DNA of 64,000 nt from Candidatus Manganitrophus noduliformans (GTDB lineage: Bacteria; Nitrospirota; Nitrospiria; SBBL01; Manganitrophaceae), in assembly GCF_012184425.1 (NCBI RefSeq), contig NZ_VTOW01000001.1, positions 1,364,001 to 1,428,000 on the forward strand, read 5' to 3'. Position 1 is the first letter of the stretch, and every line of letters starts with the position of its first letter. Both the position numbers and the translations under genes were made by a program. The notes beneath the pieces are model-generated. The model was given only the letters and a program-made list of their open reading frames with translations, was not told where the DNA came from and ran no database searches. This document shows positions 44,781 to 56,840 of this stretch, one piece after another.

Positions 44781-46752
44781 CGAGGACCGTGAGGTTTTTG
44801 ATCATTTTGTGAAGGGCCGATTCCATTTCACCCTGGTCGATGATTCCCGATTGAACATGGGTGACATCGTATAAAACAGAAGCCGCGGTGCTGGTCTTCA
44901 CGGGTGAGATGTTTTTGTAGACGGCGCTGATCGCCGTATTGTCTTTTATCAGATAAGTTTTCATATCGTACGGCTTTTCTCCCTCCAAGAGCCGCTGCCA
45001 CCGATTCAAATCGATCTCGTCGAGATCTTCATCGGCCCGCATATTCCGTGTGACGGCGAAGCCGTTATGCTTGAAGTTATTTTCGTTGAGAAATAATTTC
45101 GAGACATCCCAGACGATCGCATTCCCGCTTCGGTAATAACTGAATCCGAGGGTCAGCATGCTTTGGTCGGTCAGCTTGATGATGTCGGAGCTGCATGAGA
45201 GCTTCAGCCTTTTCGATTTGTATCGGAAATCGTCAGGATCGACGGTCAGCTCGATCGTGTTGAACAAGGGGGGAATGACCTCTTTCATTTCAAGATACTC
45301 GCGCCATTTTTTGAAGGTGCCGTCAAAGGAAACGTAGACGAAATCGGCAAGGACCTTCAAGTCGGGAATGTGGCCGTCGAACGTCTCTCCGGTTTGGCCC
45401 ACCCTCAGCATCGTGACGGCGCCGCCGGGCACCGGCAAGGAGAAGGTCACGACCTGCTGATCGATGTATGGAATCGCCCATGTTTTGACCATCCACTTCC
45501 GGCTATAAGAGTCGATATGAATAGATTCATCCTCCGCCTTTCCGAACGAGAGGATTCTCACCCGCTCCGGGCCGACGAACCGGTGCCAGGACATTCCTTT
45601 CAAGATGAGGTCCATGAATAGTTTTGAATCGGCGTAGAAATCGGAGAGAGGAATATTCTCCGGTTTTTGAATCTTAAAGAAGATCGAGTTCCGTATCCGG
45701 CCCATGGCGATCGAGCCGTTGTTTCCCAGATCGGCGCGATCGACCTTTTCGGGCGGAGCCGCGTCCCAATGGCCGTCCGGGCGTTTCATGATGAGCTGAG
45801 GGAAGTCGGAGAGGGCGTTTTTGTGGAGCAACTTTTTCGAGCCGCGGCCGTTCGGGAAAAGATCGGCTTGATTTTCGGACAAGAGCTCTTTCAACAGCTT
45901 GGCGTTGAATTCACTTTGAATGCGGATATATGCATTTCTGAAATCGCCATACGGCATCGGCAATTTTATTTGGGTGTCGAGCGTTCCGGTTTTGATCGAA
46001 TCGAAAACGTCCAATTGATAGGAGCTCTTTTGGTAAATCTCCGCCGAGCTGCCGTCGGCTTTCCGGACCTCGGCGATCGGCAAGGCCATATTCAGATTTT
46101 CGTTCGGCGATTTTCGGGTGATCACGCCGATCACTTTTCCATTTGAGTCGAGAAGCGGGCCGCCGCTGTTTCCCGGAGAGGCGGCGGCGGAGAATCGGAT
46201 CCAACTCCAAGCCCCTTCAACCTCTTCCGGCGTATTGGAGGTGTAGAGACCGTCCCGGATCACGATCCCTTCCCCCAAGGCGTTTCCGACGGCATAAACC
46301 TTTTCGTTGATTCGGGCGTTCGGATTAAGATCAAAATATTCCGACGGCGATTTGTCCTTCACCGTAAAGACGGCAAAATCGCGCCGGCTGGAAAATTTGA
46401 TCATCCGATCGACGGCAAAGACCTTTCCCTGATTGTCCCGCACGAAGGCCTCTTTAAATTGGCTTTTGACCCCCAGATTCAGCACATGGGCCGCGGTAAT
46501 AAATTCGGTGCCGTTGATCGCAAACGCGGTTCCGATCGAATAATATTTGTCGTTCCGGATGACGAAGGGGAGAAAGTCGAGCGGCAGCTCTTTTTCATAG
46601 GTCAAGGTGTCGTCCGGCGGCTTCGGCACGATCACTTCGTAAACGGCGCTGTTGATGCGGCTTGGGACGATACCTTCCGTTTGGGAGACCCCGCTTTTGG
46701 GAAGTGCAAGGATGGAGACCATGACGGCCAGCCCGATCAGTTTATAAATCAA
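44770..46752 (-). CDS. Secreted trypsin-like serine protease with large unknown C-terminal region
   Basis: The product is a 660-residue exported protein (signal LIGLAVMVSILALPKSGVSQ). The chymotrypsin/HtrA-type protease domain occupies about residues 50-235 with a complete triad: His89 in FITAAHVLNLG, Asp125 in SRRDFAVF and Ser196 in SPGNSGGPLLDSNGKVIGVIT. The following 420 residues contain no PDZ motif and are not recognised; they look like mixed alpha/beta with strand-rich stretches (GAVTMLRVGQTGETFDGH, ELTVDPDDFRYKSKRLKL). The start is a TTG with GGAGGT ten bases upstream and no better alternative. The gene is convergent with the GGDEF-EAL gene. The role is probably periplasmic proteolysis or regulated cleavage; the large extra region may recognise substrates. 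Confidence 0.83.
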   Translation of the reverse strand: MIYKLIGLAVMVSILALPKSGVSQTEGIVPSRINSAVYEVIVPKPPDDTLTYEKELPLDFLPFVIRNDKYYSIGTAFAINGTEFITAAHVLNLGVKSQFKEAFVRDNQGKVFAVDRMIKFSSRRDFAVFTVKDKSPSEYFDLNPNARINEKVYAVGNALGEGIVIRDGLYTSNTPEEVEGAWSWIRFSAAASPGNSGGPLLDSNGKVIGVITRKSPNENLNMALPIAEVRKADGSSAEIYQKSSYQLDVFDSIKTGTLDTQIKLPMPYGDFRNAYIRIQSEFNAKLLKELLSENQADLFPNGRGSKKLLHKNALSDFPQLIMKRPDGHWDAAPPEKVDRADLGNNGSIAMGRIRNSIFFKIQKPENIPLSDFYADSKLFMDLILKGMSWHRFVGPERVRILSFGKAEDESIHIDSYSRKWMVKTWAIPYIDQQVVTFSLPVPGGAVTMLRVGQTGETFDGHIPDLKVLADFVYVSFDGTFKKWREYLEMKEVIPPLFNTIELTVDPDDFRYKSKRLKLSCSSDIIKLTDQSMLTLGFSYYRSGNAIVWDVSKLFLNENNFKHNGFAVTRNMRADEDLDEIDLNRWQRLLEGEKPYDMKTYLIKDNTAISAVYKNISPVKTSTAASVLYDVTHVQSGIIDQGEMESALHKMIKNLTVLENE

Positions 46753-46795
46753 GACGGTTGATACCTCCTCTCCGGTTGGTTAATGAAGGCGCTCA

Positions 46796-46815
46796 GGGCA
46801 TATTGCAATACGCCC
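46796..46815 (+). repeat. 20-bp near-perfect palindrome, copy 1 flanking the pilZ gene
   Basis: GGGCATATTGCAATACGCCC is a palindrome with a single mismatch, followed by CCTAC. The inner ATTGCAAT and the outer GGGC...GCCCCTAC match the copy at 47588 and resemble the ends of the palindrome at 9124. Confidence 0.7.
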
Positions 46816-46998
46816 CTACGGCAATCCACATCCTATCACAAAACCGCGCGATTGCATCCACCGGGAAAGTCACCGATTAACGTGATTCGGCTCACTGTTT
46901 TTCTCGGTAGGCGGCAAGGCGTACAGAAATTTTCCGACCGCAAGAATCCATAAAAAAGGGAGATTGTTCAGGTCGGAATCGACCGTGCTTCTTCTTCC

Positions 46999-47026
46999 TT
47001 GACAGATCGGATAGTTCTGATAATTT
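46999..47026 (+). promoter_or_regulatory. Promoter for the PilZ gene
   Basis: A perfect TTGACA (46999-47004), 16 bases, then TAATTT (47021-47026) preceded by TGA, an extended -10. Transcription would start about 30 bases before the ATG at 47063. Confidence 0.55.
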
Positions 47027-47062
47027 TACATTGTCGTTCACGAATTTCCTCTGGAGGTGAGA

Positions 47063-47440
47063 ATGTTTTTTTCAAAAAATAATCCGGTCGATTATCGGCG
47101 ATATCCCCGCATTCCGTTGTCCGCTCGAATTCATTACACCCACCAAGGATACCAGCAGTGGAATGAGGCGCTGGTCCGGTCGGTCTCCACGCATGGAATG
47201 GGGATCTATACCGAGAAGCGGATGCAAAAGGGAGATCAGATCCTCATTGCACTCTCTTTGCTGACCGACGAGAGGGAATCGCTTCACGAATCGATTCTGG
47301 GGGAAGTGACTTGGGCTGGAACCGGAGATGACAAGAAACGCTACACCGCGGGAGTTTTTTTCGGAGAGATCGAAGAGAAACACCCCAAATTATACGCCTA
47401 CCTAAAACGCCTGGAAGCCGCCGTCGTCGCCATCCCCTGA
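47063..47440 (+). CDS. PilZ-domain protein, probable c-di-GMP effector
   Basis: The 125-residue product is a single PilZ domain. The c-di-GMP-binding RxxxR motif is present as RRYPRIPL, followed by SARIHYTHQGY, a degenerate second motif (SVSTHGMGIYTE, where the usual D/NxSxxG is partly kept as S-x-x-G) and a beta-barrel sequence ILIALSLL...ESILGEVTWAG...YTAGVFF. The start is ATG 47063 with GGAGG five bases before it; a GTG at 47057 overlaps the ribosome site. The gene is short and stands alone, like many PilZ adaptor proteins. It is flanked by two copies of a palindromic repeat and lies near the GGDEF-EAL protein. Confidence 0.85.
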   Translation: MFFSKNNPVDYRRYPRIPLSARIHYTHQGYQQWNEALVRSVSTHGMGIYTEKRMQKGDQILIALSLLTDERESLHESILGEVTWAGTGDDKKRYTAGVFFGEIEEKHPKLYAYLKRLEAAVVAIP

Positions 47441-47587
47441 TTTTCTAAGGCGGCATCCGATCGAATACGCCGGTTTAATTTCAGCCGCGCAGACCGCACC
47501 ATCTGTTTTGATGTTTCCTTCTTATGGTTTTTCTTCGCCTGTTTGAACTGTCCTTATTAATCTGTTATTCTACCTTCGTTTGAGAAG

Positions 47588-47605
47588 GGCGTATTGCAAT
47601 ACGCC
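47588..47605 (+). repeat. 18-bp perfect palindrome, copy 2 flanking the pilZ gene
   Basis: GGCGTATTGCAATACGCC is self-complementary, preceded by AGG and followed by TCTGC. It shares the core with the copy at 46796. The two copies bracket the pilZ gene and its promoter. Confidence 0.72.
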
Positions 47606-47631
47606 TCTGCAAACAAACGACACGAGGCCTT

Positions 47632-48872
47632 GTGCATGTTCACGAAGGAGGATCATCGCTGTTCAATAAGATAGACCGACGTGTCCGGATGACAATGGTT
47701 GTGCTGGTCGTTGTGGCGGTCGGTTTTGCCTGGACCGCCTTTAGCCGCATGCAGGAAGAGGCCGGTTCGAAAACAAGGAGCGAGGGAGATTCGCCGGCGC
47801 CGGTGGAAGTCGCCCCGATCGAGCGGGGACCGATCGTGCTGCGGCGGACCTTCAGCGGCACGCTGGAGGCGCTGGCGGAGTTCGTCGTCGCGCCGAAAGT
47901 GAGCGGCCGCGTCGAGGGCCTGGCGGTCGACCTCGCCGACACCGTCCGGCGCGGGCAGGTGGTCGCGGAGCTCGACGACGACGAGCACCTGCAGGCGGTC
48001 GCCCAGGCGCGGGCCGATCTGGCGGTGGCGAAGGCCAACCTCGCCGAAGCCGAAAGCGGGCTCGACATCGCGCTCCGGGAACTCCAACGGATCGAGACGC
48101 TGCTTGAGCGGGGCGTGGCGTCCGAGTCCCAGCGCGATACGGCCAAGATCAACCAGCTGGCGAAGCAGGCCCAGCTCGATGTCGCCGAGGCGCAGTTGAC
48201 CCGGGCCGAGTCGTCGTTGGAAACGGCGAATATCCGGCTGCGATACACGAAGATCACCGCCGATTGGAGCGGCGGCGACGACCGACGGGTCGTGGCGGAG
48301 CGCTACGTCGACGAAGGACAGACCGTTTCGGCCAACGCGCCGCTGCTCTTGATCGTGGAACTCGATCCCCTCACCGGGGTGATTTTCGTGACGGAGAAAG
48401 ACTACGCCCGTCTTCGGGTCGGCCAGACCGCCTCGCTGATGACCGATGCCTATCCCGGCGAGCCGTTCGAGGGACGGATCGCCCGGATCTCCCCGGTCTT
48501 CCGGGAAGCGACCCGGCAGGCGCGGGTCGAAATGACGATCGAGAATGCGAAGCGCCGGCTCAAGCCGGGGATGTTCATCCGGGCGACGATCGTGCTCGAC
48601 CGGGTTCCGGAGACGACGATCGTTCCGGAGCAGGCGCTGACCACCCGCGGCGACCGGACCGGGGTTTTCGTCGTCAATGAGGCCGACCGGACGGTCGCCT
48701 GGCGCGAGGTGACCGTCGGCATCCGGGAAGAAGGCCGCGTGCAGGTGGAGGGGGAAGGATTGTCGGGCCGTGTCGTCACGCTCGGCCAGCAATTGGTGGA
48801 CGACGGCTCCCGGGTGACGATTCCCGCCGAGCAGGGCGAAGCGGCTTCCCTCCCGAAGACGGCGGAGCGCGG

Positions 48873-48876
<4 letters not shown>
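47632..48876 (+). CDS. RND efflux periplasmic adaptor (membrane fusion protein)
   Basis: The product is a membrane-fusion protein of the HlyD/AcrA type, which links the inner-membrane pump to the outer-membrane channel. It has an N-terminal membrane anchor ([18 protein letters not shown]), the lipoyl-type half-motifs ([28 protein letters not shown]), a coiled-coil hairpin (residues about 120-195, [23 protein letters not shown]), beta-barrel ([19 protein letters not shown]) and membrane-proximal domains ([32 protein letters not shown]). The start is uncertain: the GTG at 47632 is used here, but AAGGAGG at 47645-47651 is ideally placed for a CTG at 47659, and the first downstream ATG is 47689. 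It overlaps the pump gene by four bases. Confidence 0.9.
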
Positions 48877-51961
<3,085 letters not shown>

Positions 51962-51965
<4 letters not shown>

Positions 51966-53590
51966 CCTTTCTCGGTCCGATCGGGCGTCTGATATTGATT
52001 CCGGCCGCGGCGCTGCTCGCGCTCTCCGGCGGCTGCCTTCAAATTGACCGATGGCGCCTCTTTGACGCCGATTTAGAATCCCACCTTCGTAAAGAAACCG
52101 TCCGTCCCATCACGCTGCCGGAGGAGGTTCAACCGGAGTTGGCCGAGCCGCCGCCGTTCACGTTGCCCGACGCGGGGCCGGTCGATCTTTCCATCGAGCA
52201 GGCGATCCTGCTGACGCTGCACAACAACCGCGATTTAAAAGTGCGCCAGATCAGTCCGGTCATCACCGGAGCGTTCGAGCAGATCGAGCGGGGGGTGTTC
52301 GATCCGGAATTGTTCGCGGAGCTTTCTTACGGGAGTGAGCGGCTCAGCGAGACCGACCGCGCCACCGGCACGCAGTTCAACGTCGAGGGAAGCGAGCGGA
52401 CCGCCGTGGCCGGGATTCGCCAGGATCTGCCGACCGGCACCACCTTCGAAGCGGCGGTCGGGCAGAGCCGAAGCAGCTCCGACCGGACCCCCGAGCAGCA
52501 GACCGCGCGGCTGGGACTGAGCATCACCCAGTCGCTGCTGCGCGGATTCGGCCCGGCGGTGAACCTGGTGAGCGTGCGCCAGGCGGAGCTCGACACCCTG
52601 GCGAGTCTCTACGAGTTGAGGGGATTTACAGAGGCGCTTTTGGCCGAGGCCGAGACCGCCTACTGGAACTACGTCCTGGCGCGTCAGGAGATCGAGATTT
52701 TCGAGCGGTCGCTGGAGGTGGCGCAGCGGCAGCGGCAGGAGGTCGAGCTTCGGATCGAGGTCGGTATTTTGCCGAAGATCGAGGCGGCGGCCGCCCGCGC
52801 CGAAGTCGCCCTGCGGGAGCAAGCGCTGATCGATGCGCGCAGCCTGGTGGAGGAGACCCGGCTGCGGCTGCTCCGGTTGATCAACCCCGGCGCAGAGCGT
52901 CCGCTCGATCTTCGGGTCGATGCGACGAGCGATCCCGCCATCGATCCGGAGCCGATCGCCGACCTCGACGACCGTCTCGATCTCGCCGAGCGGTCCCGCC
53001 CCGATTTGAGCGAAGCGCGCCTGCGGCTGACGCAGAACCGTTTGGAAACGATCGTCACCCGGAACGGTCTTCTTCCTCGGCTTGATTTTTTTATCGCTTT
53101 GGGGCAAACCGGTTTTGCAGGAAGCTTTTCCGATTCGTTCCGCGAGTTGAACGGAGAGACCTATGATGTCACCGCCGGCGTCCGATTGAGCCACTTCCTC
53201 GGCAATCGGACGGCGAAGGCGCTCGACCGGGCCGCGCGGGCGTCGCGGCGCCAGGCGGCCGAGGCGGTGGACAACCTCCGGCAGCTTGTCCGACTCGACG
53301 TGCGACTGGTGGCGAATGAGGTGGAGCGCGCCCGTCAGCAGATCTCGGCCACCCGGGCGACCCGCATTCTCCTGGAAGAAACGCTGGCCGCGGAAGAAGA
53401 ACGGTTTAGCGTGGGGTCGGGGACGGCGCTGCTGGTCGCCCAAGCCCAACGCGATCTGCTCGCCGGCCGCATCGCCGAGGTTGAAGCGATCGTCCAGTAC
53501 CGCATCGCGTTGGTGGATCTCTATCTCGCGGAGGGGAGCCTGCTGGAGCGCCGCGGCGTCCGGCTTCCGGCGGCGGGGCAAATTCCGTGA
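51962..53590 (+). CDS. TolC-family outer-membrane efflux channel
   Basis: The 542-residue product is the outer-membrane partner of the pump. The signal is a short lipoprotein-like sequence ([16 protein letters not shown]). The mature protein has two repeats of long alpha-helical hairpins typical of the OEP family: [54 protein letters not shown], then [22 protein letters not shown] and [51 protein letters not shown]. The short strands between form the beta barrel. It is translationally coupled to the pump gene. No regulator gene adjoins the operon. No clear terminator is seen in the 80 bases after the stop. Confidence 0.92.
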
Positions 53591-53670
53591 TTTAAAAAAA
53601 AGGAGAGAGGGGCCTTCCCGAGATCAGACCGCTTTGCCGATCATTTTGGGGGAAACGGAGAGGAGTCGTT

Positions 53671-53919
53671 CTATGCAGCGGCTTCCATTTTAAGAAGCCT
53701 CTTTAGTTTGTCTTTGATATAGTCTTCGGCCGATTGATCTTTCGAGTCGAGATAGTCGTCGATGTACATTCTGCGTATCTCTTTGTAGCCGTATCCCTTC
53801 CGGGTCACTTTATAGGAAGCCCCGCTGAACCAGTCGGATCCAAAGTGGAGCTCTTCCCGGTTCCCGCCGATTTCCTGATAAAAATTTAAAATCATCTGTT
53901 TTGCTTCTTCTTGATCCAC
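53671..53919 (-). CDS. Unknown 82-residue soluble protein
   Basis: I do not recognise this protein. It is small, charged and probably folded: EEAKQMILNFYQEIGGNREELHF, SGASYKVTRKGYGYKEIRRMYIDDYLDSKDQ, EDYIKDKLKRLLKMEAAA. The start is GTG with AGGA five bases upstream. A 37-residue Lys-rich gene lies 45 bases upstream on the same strand, so the small genes here may form one unit. It is convergent with the efflux operon. Confidence 0.55.
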   Translation of the reverse strand: MDQEEAKQMILNFYQEIGGNREELHFGSDWFSGASYKVTRKGYGYKEIRRMYIDDYLDSKDQSAEDYIKDKLKRLLKMEAAA

Positions 53920-53964
53920 GCGTTCCTCATCATTTGAATTGAAGCTGAAATCACTTCGATTGTT

Positions 53965-54078
53965 TTACCTCAAAGAACCCCGGGTTTCCTTCCCGGCCCG
54001 CTTCGCCGCTTTTTTTTCCTGCATCGTCTTGGCCGGCTTTTTCTTGGTCTGTTTTTTCGTGTCCCTGCCCTTGCTCAT
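53965..54078 (-). CDS. 37-residue lysine-rich small protein
   Basis: A short frame reads MSKGRDTKKQTKKKPAKTMQ and then EKKAAKRAGKETRGSLR before a TAA stop. AAGGAG lies eight bases before the ATG, an ideal ribosome site, which argues for a real gene. The composition (about 40% Lys/Arg, no hydrophobic core) suggests a disordered nucleic-acid- or ribosome-associated peptide; function is unknown. It overlaps a longer frame on the plus strand (53939-54358) that has no ribosome site and is judged spurious. Confidence 0.62.
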   Translation of the reverse strand: MSKGRDTKKQTKKKPAKTMQEKKAAKRAGKETRGSLR

Positions 54079-54103
54079 TGTTTCCGCTCCTTGTGTGTTC
54101 GAT

Positions 54104-54274
54104 TTACATTCGGAACTCTTCACAAATCCTCAACTCGGTTTGCTCGAGGATATCATCCAGACAGGTGAAGCAGGTAAAGGGGAAATCTTCAGCCGGGAAT
54201 GTGCGGGTTTCAGATTCGAGGGAATTGGCTTCAAGGGCCGGTCCACTGCAGACTTTATGGGTGATCAAAATCAT
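54104..54274 (-). CDS. 56-residue small protein with CxxC motif
   Basis: The frame reads MILITHKVCSGPALEANSLE, SETRTFPAEDFPFTCFTCLD, DILEQTELRICEEFRM. AGAGGA lies about nine bases upstream of the ATG. A Cys-x-x-Cys pair (CFTC) plus two further cysteines could bind a metal. It lies 25 bases upstream of the Lys-rich gene on the same strand, so the two are probably cotranscribed. I do not recognise the family. Confidence 0.45.
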   Translation of the reverse strand: MILITHKVCSGPALEANSLESETRTFPAEDFPFTCFTCLDDILEQTELRICEEFRM

Positions 54275-54416
54275 CTTTACATCCTCTCAAAGGGTTTGGA
54301 CGATCTGGAGCAATCAAGAGGACGCCGACATCTCGATTTTGTATCTGGACCTGTGTAGAGTCTACTCGGAATGCGGGAGAAGCGCAATAGCTTAAACTAA
54401 TGAGGGGGGAAAGGCC

Positions 54417-54445
54417 TTGACAAAAGATCATGGTACTTTTATAAC
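54417..54445 (+). promoter_or_regulatory. Near-consensus promoter for Crp-like gene 1, very short leader
   Basis: A perfect TTGACA (54417-54422), 17 bases, TATAAC (54440-54445). Transcription would start near 54452, only about six bases before the ATG at 54458. No ribosome site is visible there, so the mRNA is effectively leaderless. The 16-bp operator found before the other two paralogs is absent here. Confidence 0.75.
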
Positions 54446-54457
54446 AGATCCAACCCT

Positions 54458-55111
54458 ATGGCGCGTAAACGAGCCCTTCCTTTCAATGCCAAAACGTTCC
54501 TTGCCATCGTCGGCGGCGGGAAAGCGATTCTAAAGTCCCCGAAGAAACAAAGCCTCTTTTTGCAAGGGGATGCGGCGGACGCCGTATTCTATATCCAGTC
54601 GGGCAAGGTCAAACTCACCGTTGTCTCCCCGAAAGGGAAGGAAGCGGTCGTGGCGATCCTGGGACGCGCCGATTTTTTCGGCGAAGGGTGTCTCGCCGGA
54701 CAGTCGGTTCGTATGGCGACCGCGATCTCGATGGAAGATTCCACGATCGTCCGGATCGAAAAAGCCGCCATGATCTCCGTGCTCCATGAACAGCCCGCCT
54801 TCTCCGAACTGTTCATGGCCTATCTGCTCTCCCGCAACATCCGGATCGAAGAGGATTTGGTCGATCAACTCTTTAATTCAAGCGAGAAGCGGCTCGCCAG
54901 GGTCCTTCTTCTGCTCGCTCACTTTGGAAAAGAAGGCAAAGCCGAGCTCGTCATTCCGAAGATGAGCCAAGAGACGCTGGCGGAGATGGTCGGCACCACT
55001 CGATCCAGGGTCAGCTTCTTTCTGAACAAATTCAAGAAGCTCGGCTTCATTGAGTACAACGGTGAATTGCGCGTCCACAGCTCCCTTCTGAATATCGTTC
55101 TGCACGATTAG
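54458..55111 (+). CDS. Crp/Fnr-family regulator, paralog 1
   Basis: The 217-residue product has a cyclic-nucleotide-binding-type N-terminal domain (about residues 25-140, LFLQGDAADAVFYIQSGKVKLTVVSPKGKEAVVAILG, FFGEGCLAG), a dimer helix (LSRNIRIEEDLVDQLFNSSEKRLARVLLLLAHF) and a winged helix-turn-helix (IPKMSQETLAEMVGTTRSRVSFFLNKFKKLGFI), ending VHSSLLNIVLHD. It lacks the N-terminal cysteine cluster of oxygen-sensing Fnr. The cAMP-contact residues of E. coli CRP cannot be confirmed by eye. It is paralogous to the products at 56841 and 57647, with a near-identical DNA-reading helix, so the three should recognise the same or similar sites. Unlike the others it has a strong constitutive-looking promoter. 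Confidence 0.88.
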   Translation: MARKRALPFNAKTFLAIVGGGKAILKSPKKQSLFLQGDAADAVFYIQSGKVKLTVVSPKGKEAVVAILGRADFFGEGCLAGQSVRMATAISMEDSTIVRIEKAAMISVLHEQPAFSELFMAYLLSRNIRIEEDLVDQLFNSSEKRLARVLLLLAHFGKEGKAELVIPKMSQETLAEMVGTTRSRVSFFLNKFKKLGFIEYNGELRVHSSLLNIVLHD

Positions 55112-55264
55112 TTTTTCTTCTGTCTCTATTTGCCTTTCACGTGCTCTTCCTTATAAATAGGCTTTACTCGCGCTTTCCCGCCGGGGGTTGTCCTCTTCCG
55201 TCAATTGGATCAAAATGGAAATAAGTAATATGATCTATTCCAATCCGCCGATGGAAGAGAAACC

Positions 55265-56575
55265 ATGAAAGAAGAGGAAGAAAAGCCGGCCGAGAAGCCG
55301 TTCAAAGAGATCACCGGATTTCACGCACATCCCTTGATGGAACAGATGGAAGAGTCGGTGATCATAACCGACCCCAATGGGGTGATTGAATATGTCAATT
55401 CCGCCTTTGAAACGATGACCGGCTATCGCAGAGAAGAGGCCCTGGGCCGGACGCCCCGGATCGTTAAATCAGGAAGGCAAGGAGAGGAATTCTACAAACA
55501 ACTCTGGAAAACGATCTCTTCCGGCCGCGTTTTTCATGGTGTTTTAATGAACCGCAGAAAAGACGGGTCCCTTTATTATGAACAGAAGACCATCATCCCT
55601 CTCAAAGATGATCGAGGGCGGATCATCCAATATGGCTCGACCGGAAGGGACATCACCGAGCAGATACGGGCCGACGAAGAGCGCGCGCGGCTGGTCACCA
55701 TCCTGGAGGCAACGACCGACCTGGTTGCGATCACCACCCTTCAGGGAAGGGTGCGCTACATGAATCGGGCCGGAGAGAGGATACTCGGTCTTGCGGAGAA
55801 GACCGATCCCTCAAAGATCAATCTGCCCGATTTTGCGCCCGAATGGGTTCGGGCCCGACTGCGCGATGAAGGCATTCCCACGGCGATCCGAAATGGGGTC
55901 TGGAGCGGGGAGACCGCTTTTATCGACCGCTCCGGCCGGGAACTCCCGGTGTCACAAGTGATCCTCGCCCATCGCGCGCCGACAGGGGAGGTGGAATACC
56001 TCTCCACCATCGCCCGGGATATCAGCGATCGGAGGGCGCAGATCGTCGCCCTGGAGTATCAATCGACACACGATCCGCTGACCGGTCTCCCCAATCGCAC
56101 CCTTTTCTTCGATCGGCTGAGTTATGCCCTGGTTTCCGCCCGGCGTGAGAGGGAGCCGTTCGCGATGCTCTTTGTCGACTTGAATCGCTTCAAGGAGACC
56201 AATGACACCCTCGGCCATCATATCGGGGATCTCCTCCTGCAGCAGGTCGGCTGGCGTCTTCGGGGGACGCTCCGATTGTCGGATACGGTGGCCCGGATGG
56301 GGGGAGATGAGTTCGCGCTGATTTTGCCGGCGGTAGGAACCCAGGGGGGGATCTTGACCGCTCGGAAGATTTTAGAGGCGGTGGACCTTCCCTTTGTGTT
56401 GGAGGGCGTTTCTCTCTCGGCGGGGGCCAGCATCGGCATCGCGATCTACCCGGACCACGGGACCGACGCCGGGGTTCTGATGGACTGCGCCGATCGGGCG
56501 ATGTATGCCGCCAAAGAGAACGGGGGCGGGTATGCCGTCTATCAATCCGGCATGGGACTGCCGCATGCCGTCTGA
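55265..56575 (+). CDS. PAS-PAS-GGDEF diguanylate cyclase
   Basis: This is a soluble 436-residue signalling enzyme. PAS 1 is at about 25-140 (MEESVIITDPNGVIEYVNSAFETMTGYRREEALG, then ITEQIRADEERA) and PAS 2 at about 145-265 (LEATTDLVAITTLQGRVRYMNRAGERILGL). The GGDEF domain at about 270-430 contains HDPLTGLPNRTLFFDRL, DLNRFKETNDTLGHHIGD, an intact GGDEF near residue 346 (MGGDEFALILP) and the inhibitory-site-like region upstream is not clearly RxxD. It should make c-di-GMP from GTP. It lies between Crp-like genes 1 and 2 on the same strand, which suggests functional linkage; some Crp-family regulators respond to c-di-GMP. Confidence 0.9.
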   Translation: MKEEEEKPAEKPFKEITGFHAHPLMEQMEESVIITDPNGVIEYVNSAFETMTGYRREEALGRTPRIVKSGRQGEEFYKQLWKTISSGRVFHGVLMNRRKDGSLYYEQKTIIPLKDDRGRIIQYGSTGRDITEQIRADEERARLVTILEATTDLVAITTLQGRVRYMNRAGERILGLAEKTDPSKINLPDFAPEWVRARLRDEGIPTAIRNGVWSGETAFIDRSGRELPVSQVILAHRAPTGEVEYLSTIARDISDRRAQIVALEYQSTHDPLTGLPNRTLFFDRLSYALVSARREREPFAMLFVDLNRFKETNDTLGHHIGDLLLQQVGWRLRGTLRLSDTVARMGGDEFALILPAVGTQGGILTARKILEAVDLPFVLEGVSLSAGASIGIAIYPDHGTDAGVLMDCADRAMYAAKENGGGYAVYQSGMGLPHAV

Positions 56576-56740
56576 CGCGTTCCTTTTGTATCGAATGTTC
56601 CCTCTTAAGTTGATTCCCCTCGTCTATCCCATCTGTTCGTTCATCGCCCGCGCGGAAATGTTCTTCTTCCCGAGTCATGAGAGGACGATTCGCCCGCCAC
56701 AGGCTGACTGACGATATCCTTCTTCTAGATAAAACAAAGC

Positions 56741-56784
56741 TGAGCAATTTTGACCAGACCGCAGGCTGTTCTTACAGGCATAAT
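56741..56784 (+). promoter_or_regulatory. Class II Crp-type promoter, site 1 (before Crp paralog 2)
   Basis: The operator TGAGCAATTTTGACCA (56741-56756) is followed by CATAAT (56779-56784). The dyad centre is 30 bases upstream of the -10 hexamer, one more than at the other four sites, giving about -41.5 or -42.5. There is no separate -35 element. Predicted transcription starts about 50 bases before the gene. Confidence 0.7.
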
Positions 56785-56840
56785 ACTGTTATAGTAAGAC
56801 CGTTCAAAAATCAAAAAAATAAAACGAAGATGGGATCGGG

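Noticed and set aside
53939-54358. Plus-strand frame of 139 codons
   Set aside because: No ribosome site, odd composition, and it covers two minus-strand small genes with good ribosome sites.
55195-55225. Partial operator match CCATTTTGATC on the minus strand before the diguanylate cyclase
   Set aside because: It matches the dyad core over 11 bases, but the left half-site is missing and no -10 hexamer lies at the required distance.
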